DNA of 64,000 nt from Gymnopus androsaceus JB14 (lineage: Eukaryota; Basidiomycota; Agaricomycetes; Agaricales; Omphalotaceae): contig ML769601.1 in the NCBI GenBank assembly GCA_009733575.1, positions 1 through 64,000 of the forward strand, read 5' to 3'. Below, piece after piece: positions 21,628 through 32,813 of the stretch; within the stretch, counting starts at the first letter, position 1; each line of letters opens with the position of its first letter. The notes beneath the pieces were generated by a model. It searched no databases. It worked only from the letters and a program-made list of their open reading frames with translations, and was not told the DNA's origin. Made by a program: the position numbers and the translations under genes.

Positions 21628-21959
21628 TTCAATTCAATGATTTCTTGTCCATCCACATCGCGTATTGTTCCGCATTGTAGCCTGTATTCGTTTGATCGAG
21701 GGTAAACGACCGCTTGGCGTACTCACTCGATGCCGGTGAGCTCTCGTATCATCGTTGTGTGACCGAAATCCGACAACAGACTTATTACACCTGTAATCTC
21801 GTTTTCAAGTTTCCATTGGACCCTGATATTCCGTGCGTACAAGTAAGGCTAAATTCGACACCTTCGCTCTACCTATTGTACTCGAGTATGTATCGCGAGG
21901 TTTTCTCGGAGATATTTGAAGAAGAGGATACTCTAACATAAGAGGATGGTCGTTACTTA

Positions 21960-22900
21960 CCTATATATATGTCCTTGTTAGTTGATTCTCCCCATTCGAC
22001 ACGATGGTCTCTATCTCTCACTGAACACCACAGCTTAGATCCCGATCCAATTGAGCAGACTGGACGAGGAAATCTGAACCTCTGTCTTATCCGTCTACTC
22101 CATCTTCCCATCTCCAATAGTTCATGTCTTGCTTGTAATCACCCTTTTTATCACTGCGACCATATCTCATCTCTTGTTTCCCTGTGTTAGTCTTAATGCG
22201 CTGGAAAGGATGTCAGGTTACTCGATAAGACGTTTCATCAAGGATTGGTTAATGGTTCGCTTTATGACGAGGATTTTAGTGGGTTTGAAGTCAATTTTAT
22301 CCAGTGCCAGTGAGTAATTCTCAACCCATTGAATGTTTTCTTTTACTTCCGTTCGACAACTTCGAAGGCTCATGAACACCGCATCACGAATCCGACTCGA
22401 AACATACGAAGTGCGCACCCTCTCATGGCTATCGTACCACTTATATGCTATAATTGCGTGTCATGACGATATCGAAGCTTTTCGAATTTCGAATTTGGTG
22501 AGTGATATAATACGCTTTGACCTTTTAACTACGCTCCTTCCTCTTATACCCCACTGTACCTTTTTCTGAGCCGTCCAATAATTCGAATTCCTTACTTATA
22601 CTTCAATTACCTACGATGCTATCTAGCCAGCATCGGAGAAAAACAAGCAAACACAATATAAGCTTGAGATCGATAGAAGACAAATGGTTCATGGGACGTC
22701 AGCTAATAATATTACCAGTGAGTAACTTTGGCCTATACCTGAATTTGACATAGTTGCTGCTCCATCCTCATTGATAAATTCCGTGCGCAGTGCAGGATTT
22801 CAAGATATATGTATACGCTTGCAGATGAGCTCTACGCATTGCTGAAGCGGAGTTTCAGTTTGGGAGTACGAGACTAGCTATAGGTACTTCCTAGATTCTG
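21960..22900 (+). other. Possible spliced small gene, present also at 25200-26130
   Basis: Both repeat units contain + frames of 62-73 codons bounded by good donors (GTGAGTAATTC, GTGAGTGATA, GTGAGTAACT...ACATAG). The frames include LERMSGYSIRRFIKDWLMVR and RLMNTASRIRLE. No family recognised. They may be noncoding. Confidence 0.25.
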
Positions 22901-23095
22901 AAGAGAAAACCCGCATATAAATTGGGATATGAGGTCGAATATGGGTTTGGAAAAGACAAACTCAAATGCATTATAAAAATGACTGTGTTCGGAAGCATGT
23001 ACTGGAAGAAGAGTTGAATGCAACAGATTATAGACAGATCATAAAACCAACTCAATAGTAATCGAGCATTGGGCAGTCCGACTCTAGTTATTGAG

Positions 23096-24422
23096 CTAGT
23101 CCAAGTCGTAAATGTAGCTAATAAAGATGTCCATACCATCGTCCTCGAATTCTTTGAATTCCCCCCCCTGTATCAACCAATCATCACACAAGTTGCTATA
23201 GAGCCCAACGGTCAGTTTTTGCAAACACGAAGAACTGCGTCTTCTCAAACGATGAAAATCACTAGTAATGACACTTCGCAAATCCCAGTCACCAAAGTGA
23301 GCTCCTGTAAATTGGGAAGCAGTAGCTCATCCTGCTCTGAATCGGAGTTATCATTGTTGTCTGTGTCCCCCCCATCCTCATATCCTGTGTAATCTTCCAA
23401 CGAATGACGGAGATCCGGAGGTGTCAAAATTTTGAACAGCCGATGCATAAACTTCCCATTCTGATGAGAATTCTCCTTGTAAATGAAAACTTGTGAGATT
23501 GTGCACAAGGCGCAGGAGCTGCAAAACTTCGTGCGAAGTGAAAGGGATTCGGTGAAGCGTAAGATGGGTCAAGGAGGCTTGACTGCGAGTAAGCATGGAG
23601 CACAGTGATTTGAGGAAAGGAGGGGGCTTCAGAACCCTGCACCGATATTAAGTAAGCGAGCTAGTGCAGGACTATAATCTTATCCAACATCAAGATATGA
23701 AGCCTGGAGCTCTCGATGCAAGTGTCTCCATGACAACCTGTATTGACTTGCATGATGCAAAATGAGAGGCTGCCATCGCAGCACATTTTCATCACCTATG
23801 ATATCGAGGATCACATCCTGTACACTTGGGAAATTCAGCAAGGATCGAGAGGCATGCCAAAAGGTTAACCCTCGCAAATTCGTGCATTCAACCGTGTCGC
23901 AAGGCTGCGTAAATTTGAGGATCTACATCAAGACCGCGAAGTTCTAGAGATCGAAGCTTCGGACAGGTGATTGTGATTGAATCCGAAAATTGCACAAAAT
24001 CTACATCTCCATAGTCGGAAGTGATCCTGAGGTCAGACAGTCAGGAAATACCCTCCCCATTGCAAGCAATGACCGCAAGACTGGTTGGATTTAGTCATCC
24101 GCCCTCTTACGACTACAGAACGCCACCGATTGGTGTTCTGAGTCGAGAAAAATTCTGTGGTGTCACAAAAGTTCTCGCCCTCGTAATGTCGAATGTTCAG
24201 CGAGAAGCTGAGCCTATGTAGACGAGAACGTTCAAGGAAAAGTGGAATCATTGGGTGAGGCTTTTGGAGATGCGGCGAGTCGAACTCGAAGGAGGACCAT
24301 AGAGCTGGCATAGAAGCAACAGTATTGTACCATGTGCTACACACTTGGCCAAGAGCCAGAGTTACCATATAGTGTGCATGTCCAACTCCGATAGTGTTGT
24401 CGCCTTGATTTTCGACACGCTT
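23096..24422 (-). pseudogene. 5'-truncated F-box/LRR gene copy in repeat unit 1
   Basis: Same gene as 26335-28088, but cut off at 24422 just after TLALGQVCS.WYNTVASMPALW, so the F-box and N-terminus are missing. Many single-base indels break the frame. It cannot encode the full protein. Confidence 0.85.
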
Positions 24423-24427
24423 AAATC

Positions 24428-24871
24428 ACGGCGCAGTTTTTCCCAGCAACCAAGGCGGAGCAGATGGGTCTGGTGTCAAAGGTCGTTGACGGAGGGAGGA
24501 AAGAGGTTGTTGCTGCAGCATTGGATCTAGCAAAGCTTATTGCGACGAAGAGCCCTGTGGCGGTTAGTGGGACAAAGAGGCTTATTTCACATGCTAGGGA
24601 TCATTCGTACGTCTCTTCTTAATACGTTCTGGTACTGTGAACTGACCTTCGAGATAGTGTTGCAGAGAATTTGGAGTATACATCTACCTGGAACTCTGCT
24701 ATGCTTCAGACAAAGGTACGAGGGGTACATTCTTCCGTCTAATGTAATATTCATGATGGGCCTTACTTGCTCTCGCAGGATATGATGGAAAGCTTGGTTG
24801 CGACCAAGGCGAAACGACCCGCGAATTTTTTACCGCTAAATTACAAAGTTGGACTCAAGTCCAAGCTTTGA
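24428..24871 (+). pseudogene. ECH1 C-terminal exon fragment
   Basis: Covers the ECH1 region from AQFFPATKAEQMGLVSKVV through HARDHS, the intron, NLEYTS and the final exon to KSKL. It is joined upstream directly to the truncated F-box gene (junction ~24424-24428). The frame is largely intact, but there is no start. Confidence 0.9.
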
Positions 24872-27667
24872 TTCAATTCAATGATTTCTTGTCCATCCAC
24901 ATCGCGTATTGTTCCGCATTGTAGCCCGTATTCGTTCGATCGAGGGTAAACGACCGCTTGGCGTACTCACTCGATGCCGGTGAGCTCTCGTATCATCGTT
25001 GTGTGACCGAAATCCGACAGCAGACTTATTACACCTGTAATCTCGTTTTCAAGTTTCCATTGGACCCTGATATTCCGTGCGTACAAGGCTAAATTCGACA
25101 CCTTCGCTCTACCTATTGTACTCGAGTATGTATCGCGAGGTTTTCTGGGAGATATTCGAAGAAGAGGATACTCTAACATAAGAGGATGGTCGTTACTTAC
25201 CTATATATATGTCCTTGTTAGTTGATTCTCCCCATTCGACACGATGGTCTCTATCTCTCACTGAACACCACAGCTTAGATCCCGATCCAATTGAGCAGAC
25301 TGGACGAGGAAATCTGAACCTCTGTCTTATCCGTCTACTCCATCTTCCCATCTCCAATAGTTCATGTCTTGCTTGTAATCACCCTTTTTATCACTGCGAC
25401 CATATCTCATCTCTTGTTTCCCTGTGTTAGTCTTAATGCGCTGGAAAGGATGTCAGGTTACTCGATAAGACGTTTCATCAAGGATTGGTTAATGGTTCGC
25501 TTTATGACGAGGATTTTAGTGGGTTTGAAGTCAATTTTATCCAGTGCCAGTGAGTAATTCTCAACCCATTGAATGTTTTCTTTTACTTCCGTTCGACAAC
25601 TTCGAAGGCTCATGAACACCGCATCACGAATCCGACTCGAAAAATACGAAGTGCGCACCCTCTCATGGCTATCGTACCACTTATATGCTATAATTGCGTG
25701 TCATGACGATATCGAAGCTTTTCGAATTTCGAATTTGGTGAGTGATATAATACGCTTTGACCTTTTAACTACGCTCCTTCCTCTTATACCCACTGTACCT
25801 TTTTCTGAGCCGTCCAATAATTCGAATTCCTTACTTATACTTCAATTACCTACGATGCTATCTAGCCAGCATCGGAGAAAAACAAGCAAACGCAATATAA
25901 GCTTGAGATCGATAGAAGACAAATGGTTCCCGGGACGTCAGCTAATAATATTACCAGTGAGTAACTTTGGCCTATACCTGAATTTGACATAGTTGCTGCT
26001 CCATCCTCATTGATAAATTCCGTGCGCGGTGCAGGATTTCAAGATATACGTATACGCTTGCAGATGAGCTCTACGCATTGCTGAAGCGGAGTTTCAGTTT
26101 GGGAGTACGAGACTAGCTATAGGTACTTCCTAGATTCTGAAGAGAAATCCCGCATATAAATTGGGATATGAGGTCGAATATGGGTTTGGAAAAGACAAAC
26201 TCAAATGCATTATAAAAATGACTGTGTTCGGAAGCATGTACTGGAAGAAGAGTTGGATGCAACAGATTATAGACAGATCATAAAACCAACTCAATAGTAA
26301 TCGAGCATTGGGCAGTCCGACTCTAGTTATTGAGCTAGTCCAAGTCGTAAATGTAGCTAATAAAGATGTCCATACCATCGTCCTCGAATTCTTTGAATTC
26401 CCCCCCCTGTATCAACCAATCATCACAAAAGTTGCTATAGAGCCCAACGGTCAGTTTTTGCAAACACGAAGAACTGCGTCTTCTCAAACGGATGAAAATC
26501 ACTAGTAATGACACTTCGCAAATCCCAGTCACCAAAGTGAGCTCCTGTAAATTGGGAAGCAGTAGCCCATCCTGCTCTGAATCGGAGTTATCATTGTTGT
26601 CTGTGTCCCCCCCATCCTCATATCCTGTGTAATCTTCCAACGAATGACGGAGATCCGGAGGCGTCAAAATTTTTAACAGCCGATGCATAAACTTCCCATT
26701 CTGATGAGAATTCTCCTTGTAATGAAAACTTGTGAGATTGTGCACAAGGCGCAGGAGCTGCAAAACTTCGTGCGAAGTGAAAGGGATTCGGTGAAGCGTA
26801 AGATGGGTCAAGGAGGCTTGACTGCGAGTAAGCATGGAGCACAGTGATTTGAGGAAGGAGGGGGCTTCAGAACCCTGCACCGATATTAAGGTAAGGCGAG
26901 CTAGTGCAGGACTAGTAATCTTATCCAACATCAAAGATATGAAGCCTGGAGCTCTCGATGCAAGTGTCTCCATGACAACCTGTATTGACTTTGCATGATG
27001 CAAAATGAGAGGCTGCCATCGCAGCACATTTTCATCACCTATGATATCGAGGATCACATCCTGTACACTTGGGAAATCAGCAAGGATGCGAGAGGCATGC
27101 CAAAAGGTTAACCCTCGCAAATTCGTCGCATTCAACCGTGTCGCAAGGCTGCGTAAATTTGAGATCTACATCAAGACCGCGAAGTTCTAGAGATCGAAGC
27201 TTCGGACAGGTGATTGTGATTGAATCCGAAAATTGCACAAAATCTACATCTCCATAGTCGGAAGTGATCCTGAGGTCAGACAGTTCAGGAAATACCCTCC
27301 CCATTGCAAGCAATGACCGCAAGACTGGTTGGGATTTAGTCATCCGCCCTCTTACGACTACAGAACGCCACCGATTGGTGTTCTGAGTCGAGAAAAATTC
27401 TGTGGTGTCACAAAAGTTCTCGCCCTCGTAATGTCGAATGTTCAGCGAGAAGCTGAGGCTATGTAGACGAGAACGTTCAAGGAAAAGTGGAATCATTGGG
27501 TGAGGCTTTTGGAGATGCGGCGAGTCGAACTCGAAGGAGGACCATAGAGCTGGCATAGAAGCAACAGTATTGTACCATCTGCTACACACTTGGCCAAGAG
27601 CCAGAGTTACCATATAGTGTGCATGTCCAACTCCGATAGTGTTGTCGCCTTGATTTTCGACACGCTT
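24715..27667. repeat. ~3 kb direct repeat, unit 2
   Basis: Partner of 21473-24423. Here the F-box gene continues past the repeat end to its start at 28088, so unit 2 is the parental or complete arrangement. Confidence 0.92.
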
Positions 27668-28088
27668 GAAAATTTCACCTAGAACATCCTGGGGAAGCCT
27701 ACGAATAGGTGCCCTCATCGAAAGGATACCGCGTTTATAGAGACTCAGTCGACTTCTGGAGATCTCCAAGACGGCAGTGAGCCTCTGCAATCGGTCGAAG
27801 CTCGAGCTGAAAACGATCTATGGTTTCCTGCGTGTCGTTTGCTAGAAGATCGAGAGCTGGATCCTCCGAGACGGAGGGAGGATCCCCAGAGCGAATTGCG
27901 CTAACAATATCAGTGCAGCGTAGTTTCTCCATGTTCAGTTGTAATGCATTGGGGGCGACTCGGATATCCTGGGGCAAGTCCAAAACATCACATATGGATC
28001 CTAAAGTCAAAGGAAGAGTATATTAGAACCTGAAACGTGAGATACGGGACTTCCATTTACCTTTCCAGTCTGAAGAATTATGAGCCAT
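26335..28088 (-). CDS. F-box protein with leucine-rich C-terminal half, two frame breaks
   Basis: Substrate receptor type of SCF ubiquitin ligases. Exon 1 (28088-28061) encodes MAHNSSDWK. A 60 bp intron is followed by SICDVLDLPQDIRV and a helical segment typical of agaric F-box proteins, then the F-box core RAPIRRLPQDVLGEIFKRV. LRR-like text follows (CPKLRSLELRGL, TNLRGLTFWHAS, ASLTHLTLHRIPFTS, LLLPNLQELTLVTG). The C-terminus ends YIYDLD at 26335. Two single-base slips occur, near 27786 (CRL to AVLEIS) and near 27160 (CAAATTT, where one fewer A would join LDVDL to NLRSLATR). At least one is in a homopolymer. Substrate unknown. Confidence 0.7.
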
Positions 28089-28534
28089 TGGTTTCCTAAA
28101 AGACAAAGTAAAAGTACGCGTTCAAGTCGACGTCGGCGCCTATCATGCACGAGTCAGCGCTTGCGTTGTAGTAACAAGCATTTACGAAAAACAAAATTCA
28201 CTCAACCCTTATTCTTTGTTTCTAAATTCTACGTATTGCAGATAATGGAAAGCAGCCGCATAGAAACCGTAGCTCTACGCTATGGCATACTACACTTCTC
28301 TACTACTGACTCAAACACATTCCGACAGCCACAAAGGATATGGCGGAATGGGTAACTTGAACCATAAGTCACAACACCTTCCATTTCGGAGTGCCAGTGA
28401 TCAGCGAATAGGTCGCGCCGCTCACAACTGATTAACCTTATGTCCTGGGCCACCTAGGTTGTCCATCTCTGCACTACATAGACCCACACTGGCACAAAGA
28501 GCGTAGTAAACGTAAGCGGGGCTTTTTTTTGGCG
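28089..28534. other. Upstream spacer of the F-box gene
   Basis: No gene, repeat or RNA recognised. Confidence 0.4.
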
Positions 28535-28795
28535 GGTTTGACTGATATCTCGAAGAAATACAACGATGCCGATCGCTTCATCCCTGAACGCTTCCTAGAA
28601 ACAGACGGAATCACCGTTCGTACAGAATCTGCGTCGGGAGATTCTTCGCCGACGAGACCGTGTGGTACACTCTTGTTTATCTACTGGCCCTGTTTGATAT
28701 CTTTCCTGCCAAGGACGAGAACGGGGAGGATATCGATATAACGGAGTATGAGTATACTGATGGTGCTATTATGTGGTCTTCAACAATGTGAGGCC
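28535..28795 (+). pseudogene. Cytochrome P450 C-terminal fragment
   Basis: It reads YNDADRFIPERFLE (the PERF region). After a deletion and frame change it reads RICVGRFFADETVW, including the heme-ligand Cys, then YLLALFDIFPAKDENGEDI and ITEYEYTDGAIM. These are the last ~80 residues typical of fungal P450s. The residues between PERF and the Cys loop (FGxGxR) are gone, and no upstream exons are present. Confidence 0.8.
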
Positions 28796-29498
28796 TCCGA
28801 TGACACTGCCAATTTGTGGGATTTGGTGAACGATCTGGATTCATCTTTTACCGTTTCCGTGCATCATCAAGCCCCGCTCGGTGGAATCTATCACCATTAG
28901 AAGTCCATCGCAACGGATATAGACTATGTAGGGCGAATTGGGTTTGTAGAAAGAGAGTATGAGGGAGCTTGATGTTACAAGATATATGACAGTCAATTGC
29001 CTGTAGACATCAATAGTATCAACTTCTAGTTCGGAATTTTGGGAATCCTCACTCTTATCAGAGTCGTGGACAGTTGGGTAGTTTCCGGCGGGTGCGCGTC
29101 ATGGTGAAAGAAGCAAGAAAGAAGACAAAAATACTAAGATTAGGGGGCGCGAAGGCTCCTTTTATTCAGTCTCCTTCGGTGAAAAAGCTCAAGCATTACT
29201 GTATAAGGAGGCCCGAATCTGTCTTAATAGTTTCGATGATTCCTTCACTCGATATTTAGGAAAGTACCCATAAAGTGCTATTGTTCCCGACTTTCAAAAA
29301 AGGTGGCACGGAGTCATTTTAAAGTAGCTAGTAGATAGAATCCATCAGTGAGAAGTATGAACGAGGATCATCTTAGTCTTACGACTGGGCAGTGGCAACC
29401 TACGCAACGCGTAGGCGCGCGCTTAGTGTGTGTGAGACGTATCACATAACACTGACTCCATTCACCATTTTTTGAAACCTTGAACGTTCACTGTCTAA
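28796..29498. other. Relic DNA, nothing assigned
   Basis: No credible frame beyond 61 codons and no similarity to the rest of the window. Confidence 0.4.
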
Positions 29499-29681
29499 GT
29501 GTCTTCCAGTTTTAGACTCGAAATGCATGTAGGACTGAATGCCAATGAAGCCTACAGCCCCCTTCTACGGCTCCCTCTAGAACATGATCAACATGATCGC
29601 CACACTTACCATGATTCGAGTCTTTTAATCCTCTGTCGCGTCTCCAAGTCTATTCGCGACTTCAGTGTGCGCCCACTGTGA
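29499..29681 (+). pseudogene. F-box N-terminal fragment, fused to the SSZ1 copy
   Basis: Contains LLRLPLEHD...DSSLLILCRVSKSIRDFSVRPL, an agaric F-box core also seen in the relic at 60.6 kb (CRVSKAVGEFSVRSLYRD). It stops exactly where the duplicated SSZ1 5' region begins (GAGAAACTCTCCTTCTC), marking the duplication breakpoint. Confidence 0.7.
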
Positions 29682-29701
29682 GAAACTCTCCTTCTCTTTT
29701 A

Positions 29702-30354
29702 ATGGCTTCAAATATGCAAAATGGCACTGCTGATGCAGCAGCAGAAGCCTCCAACATCCCAGCTCTCGTTGGCATCAATTTCGGAAATTCCTTTGCATCA
29801 ATTGCCGTTTTCATCAGGGTTTTTTTTGATTTCCCAAAATGCGGTCTATTTAAGGCTGATTTATGTTATTATCATAGGATGGACTCGCGGAATGTATCGC
29901 AAATGAAGATGGAGAACGTCAAATAGCTTGTGCTTTATCATTCTTTGGTGAAGAAATGGTTAGATCGTTCGTTGAGCCTGAAGGAAGCAGATGAATTTAT
30001 CTATTGTTCTATCTGCAGTACATCGTCTTTTCTGCTTCTATACAAACTACTGAAGGCTAATGATTTGTTTGGTAGATTTTTGGAGATTCCCCAATCGCAA
30101 TCAACGACCTCTGCCCGGGTTATTCAACATCCAGAACCATCAGATGAGCCTGCATACAAAGTTGAAATCCTCCAACCGGCACCAGCACCTCTGCCAAAAA
30201 GCACCTCCGGTACTCCGGCGGCGTCATCTGCACCTACTCCCCGCTCCGAAACCTGCTGAGCGCATCCTCACAGTTTCCGAGGTAACCACAATATTCCTCA
30301 AATCTCTTCTCCAATCCGCCGAAGACTTTTTGGGAAAGAAAGTCCAGGGTGCTT
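29702..30354 (+). pseudogene. SSZ1 copy 2, truncated
   Basis: ATG and exon 1 (NIPALVGINFGNSFASIAVF) and exon 2 are kept. Exon 3 is deleted, so intron 2 runs straight into intron 3. Exon 4 is frame-shifted in the Pro-rich linker (CGCTCCGAAACCTGCTGAG lacks bases) and ends at AAAGTCCAGGGTGCTT, fused to ECH1 intron 3. Only ~one quarter of the protein is represented. Confidence 0.92.
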
Positions 30355-30435
30355 GATAATGCCCAATACTTACATACTCATCTCTATGTAATGCAGTACT
30401 CGAAGCAGGAGATCTAGCCAAGACCACAGCTGACG

Positions 30436-30489
30436 TTACCTATATGCACCTTAAAAGAGTTCAAAAAAAAAAAAAAAAAAAAAAAAAAA
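30436..30489 (+). mobile_element. 3' stub of a poly-A retroposon with 12 bp target duplication
   Basis: The insert is 27 nt (TTACCTATATGCACC...) followed by 27 A. It is flanked by the exact duplication CCACAGCTGACG (30424-30435 and 30490-30501), which occurs once in the intact ECH1. This is the signature of LINE-mediated insertion with strong 5' truncation. The source RNA is not identifiable from 27 nt. Confidence 0.9.
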
Positions 30490-30659
30490 CCACAGCTGAC
30501 GCTGATCATCCTTAGCGCCGCTGCAGCGGCAGGTCCCCGACTCCCCGGCTAAGTCCGCCAAATCGAATTTCGCTTTCCGCGACCTAGTACAAGTCCTCAT
30601 TATACCGAAGACCATATGTAATTAATTATATAACACCTTAGCACGAAGTACCATGGTAT

Positions 30660-32202
30660 TAATTGAAGTTAAGCCTTGCGAAAGCGGCCAGGTCATCCGC
30701 CATTGCCAACCAATCCCTGTCCTCCAAATACCTGTCCCCACCTTCGATATTCTCCTCAGCACACCCCACACCTGTATTGGATGTGGTGGGCCCTAAATCA
30801 CCGAGCACAATGACACTAACACCATTGAATGGCTGCCCTTCAACCTCCCCAACCTTTGCAGAGAGAATCTTTTGCCCGAATACCTTTAGGATCTAAAAGC
30901 AAACCGTCAAGATAGGCATTGATGTAACAAAAACGGGACCTCGGAGCAAGGGGCATTCGGCACCAGAACGGCAGACAAAGTCCTCTTAATGTGACTTATG
31001 TCGTCATCAAAAAAAGTCAATGCTGATCTAGGCGCTTAATGACAATCGCACCGAGCTTTTCGCGTCGTAAAGGGCGAGAGCTATTGCTAAAGTAAAAGTA
31101 GTTGACTTTACAACATATATGAGTGCAGTACGCAAATATTCGTATGGGTATGTTAAGATTTGCGGAAGTGTGGACGAAAAGCTAAGCGTGGCGCTGCGCG
31201 CGCTAATCAGAGCCTCGCGTGGTACCTTTCCTAACTAGGCAAGGTAGGTGACGGTCTGCCATTCGGATGCCGAATGCCCCTTGCCTCGGAGTGTGTTTCA
31301 GAATGTGGTCATCGATGACCCGCAGAGTCTCGAGACAGGGTGCTTGCGATACGAGTGAGTAGTGACCTGTATGTCGGCGATCTTCCGAGCCACAATAAGC
31401 ACAGACATCTAGGGGACGGTATTGGACATTGACCCGGTAAGAATTCACACAATGGAGTATAGTGTCCTGCGGGACATGTTGAGGCCAAACATCCCTAGCT
31501 AACTCATTCTCTGTCGACAGCTTCAATGCTCGTTCCACTCTGGCGTCATGTTGTCGTTGACTTTGCCGTTCCGCTTTAGTGTGATTAGTATTACAATCAT
31601 TAGAAGTAGCATTTGGCAGAGCACTGTGCAATATCATCAGCCCATTGAGAACAGATACAGGGTATTGAACCACGATGCGCAAGGATAGCGGAGATAAACC
31701 CTTCCAGAGATGTAGGATGACTGACACAGCAGTAGTTGTAGGCCAGATAGATGTTCATGAGAGTGAAAGGGTCACAAGTGAATAGAGAATGAAAATCTCA
31801 TTGAAAGCAAATGGCAAGGAGGTTATGAAGATCTTTGCGTTGAACTTTCCCTAATCCAAAACGGGATGTGTTAACATACGTGTGCGTTGCAGTGCCCATC
31901 TTCACTTCTTTCACAGGCAGCTCTTTAATTAGAAAATCGATATCGTTTTGGGGTTGGGCCGCGAAAAAGTCGGTTATGGAAAGATTATTGTCTTTATGAT
32001 ACAATGAATGTACGGAAGAAAAATCAGAAGAACCATGAGGGAAAGAGAGATGGAAAGCGAGTCCAACAATGGGACCAAAACGTTGTATAATGACATCAGC
32101 TGCTGCAATGTAATTTGGTTGAGCAGAAAGCAAAGCGGCTGCATCAGAAACGACAGATTTGATTACAGTGTCTTTTGTGGTTCGGTAGTTCTGGGACACC
32201 AA
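30660..32202 (-). pseudogene. Helitron protein relic (N-terminal region and possible helicase scrap)
   Basis: Minus-strand segments: 32202-31798 (VIIQRFGPIVGLAFHLSFPH...), 31727-31284 (LARDVWPQHVPQDTIL, VCAYCGSEDRR, CLETLRVIDDHILKH). Below the MITE it reads RFCYINAYLDGLLLDPKGI, which continues the last segment if the MITE is removed. A further segment QPFNGVSVIVLGDL resembles a Pif1-type Walker B. The order W-P.., CAxCG, LDGLLL resembles the region before the helitron-like domain in agaric Helitrons. The assignment is from memory of that layout. Rep and full helicase domains are absent. Confidence 0.45.
30946..31283. mobile_element. hAT-like MITE, copy 1 (nested in the Helitron)
   Basis: 338 bp. 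The 30 bp terminal inverted repeats start CAAGGGGCATTCGGCA and end at the mirror ...TGCCGAATGCCCCTTG with few mismatches. A perfect 8 bp target duplication CCTCGGAG flanks it (30938-30945 and 31284-31291). It has no coding capacity. A second copy is at 57053-57389. An 8 bp duplication and CA...TG ends point to the hAT superfamily. Confidence 0.92.
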
Positions 32203-32435
32203 CGGAAAAAGAATGTCAGAAAAGAAACGGGAGAGGGATGTACGCTGTATGGCAAAGGGGTTCTTTATTCAGAGTGTGCAAGAGAAGATCATTTACATTT
32301 TCCATTTCTTCAATGATTATAGGTCTATACCAGCAGCTGTGGGCCAGAGGTGGTTTGCGACAAGTTACAATAACGACGCAACCCTTGACTACCGAGACGG
32401 ACCGGATGACAAGGAGTGTATTACAAGACATGGTA

Positions 32436-32813
32436 ATCGGACCGGGCGAGCACAGTCAGATAAACCATATAAGGAGAGAGATGTCATCAAATATGTCATT
32501 TCTTATTAGAAATTGTACGGATAAGAGACTAGATTAACCTAATGTGGATTTTTCTACTGTGGGAAGACCGATCGCAGCAGACAAGGCCCTTTCTCTGCAC
32601 TTCGTTTGAGAGTCGGGGAAGAACTAGTATTCGGACCGGGAAAACACACTGAGATAAACCATAAAAGGAAGGAGATGTCACCAAAAATGACATTTCTTAT
32701 TAGAAATCGTACAGATAAGAGTTTGGATTTGCCTAATGTGGATTTTTCTACTGTGGGAAGACCGATCGCAGCAGACAAGGCCCTTTCTCTGCACTTCGTT
32801 TGAGAGTCGGGGA
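32436..32813. repeat. Two tandem ~190 bp units at the Helitron 5' end
   Basis: The block ending TTCGTTTGAGAGTCGGGGA occurs twice (ends ~32620 and 32813), with matching upstream text TGACATTTCTTATTAGAAAT and CTAATGTGGATTTTTCTACT. The period is about 193 bp. The second unit ends exactly at the ECH1 junction. Confidence 0.88.

Larger units (their letters stand above)
21473..24423. repeat. ~3 kb direct repeat, unit 1
   Basis: Near-identical to 24715-27667, offset 3239 to 3245. It begins in the ECH1 last intron and ends inside the F-box gene, where it joins an ECH1 exon fragment (24428). Differences from unit 2 are strikingly often single-base indels, such as CAAACGATG/CAAACGGATG, GTAAATGA/GTAATGA and GACTTGCATG/GACTTTGCATG. 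Confidence 0.92.
30506..32813 (-). mobile_element. Non-autonomous or decayed Helitron inserted in ECH1 copy 2
   Basis: Comparison with ECH1 copy 1 (GCTGATTCCG) fixes the insertion between A and T, with no target duplication. Read on minus, the element starts TCCCCGACTCTC. Near its 3' end it has a palindromic hairpin GCCGCTGCAGCGGC followed by G and CTAA (CTRR), six bases before the junction. TC start, A/T target, 3' hairpin and CTRR are Helitron marks. The CTRR is not exactly terminal. The interior holds protein relics on minus (see next) and a MITE. Length 2308 bp including the MITE. Confidence 0.65.
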
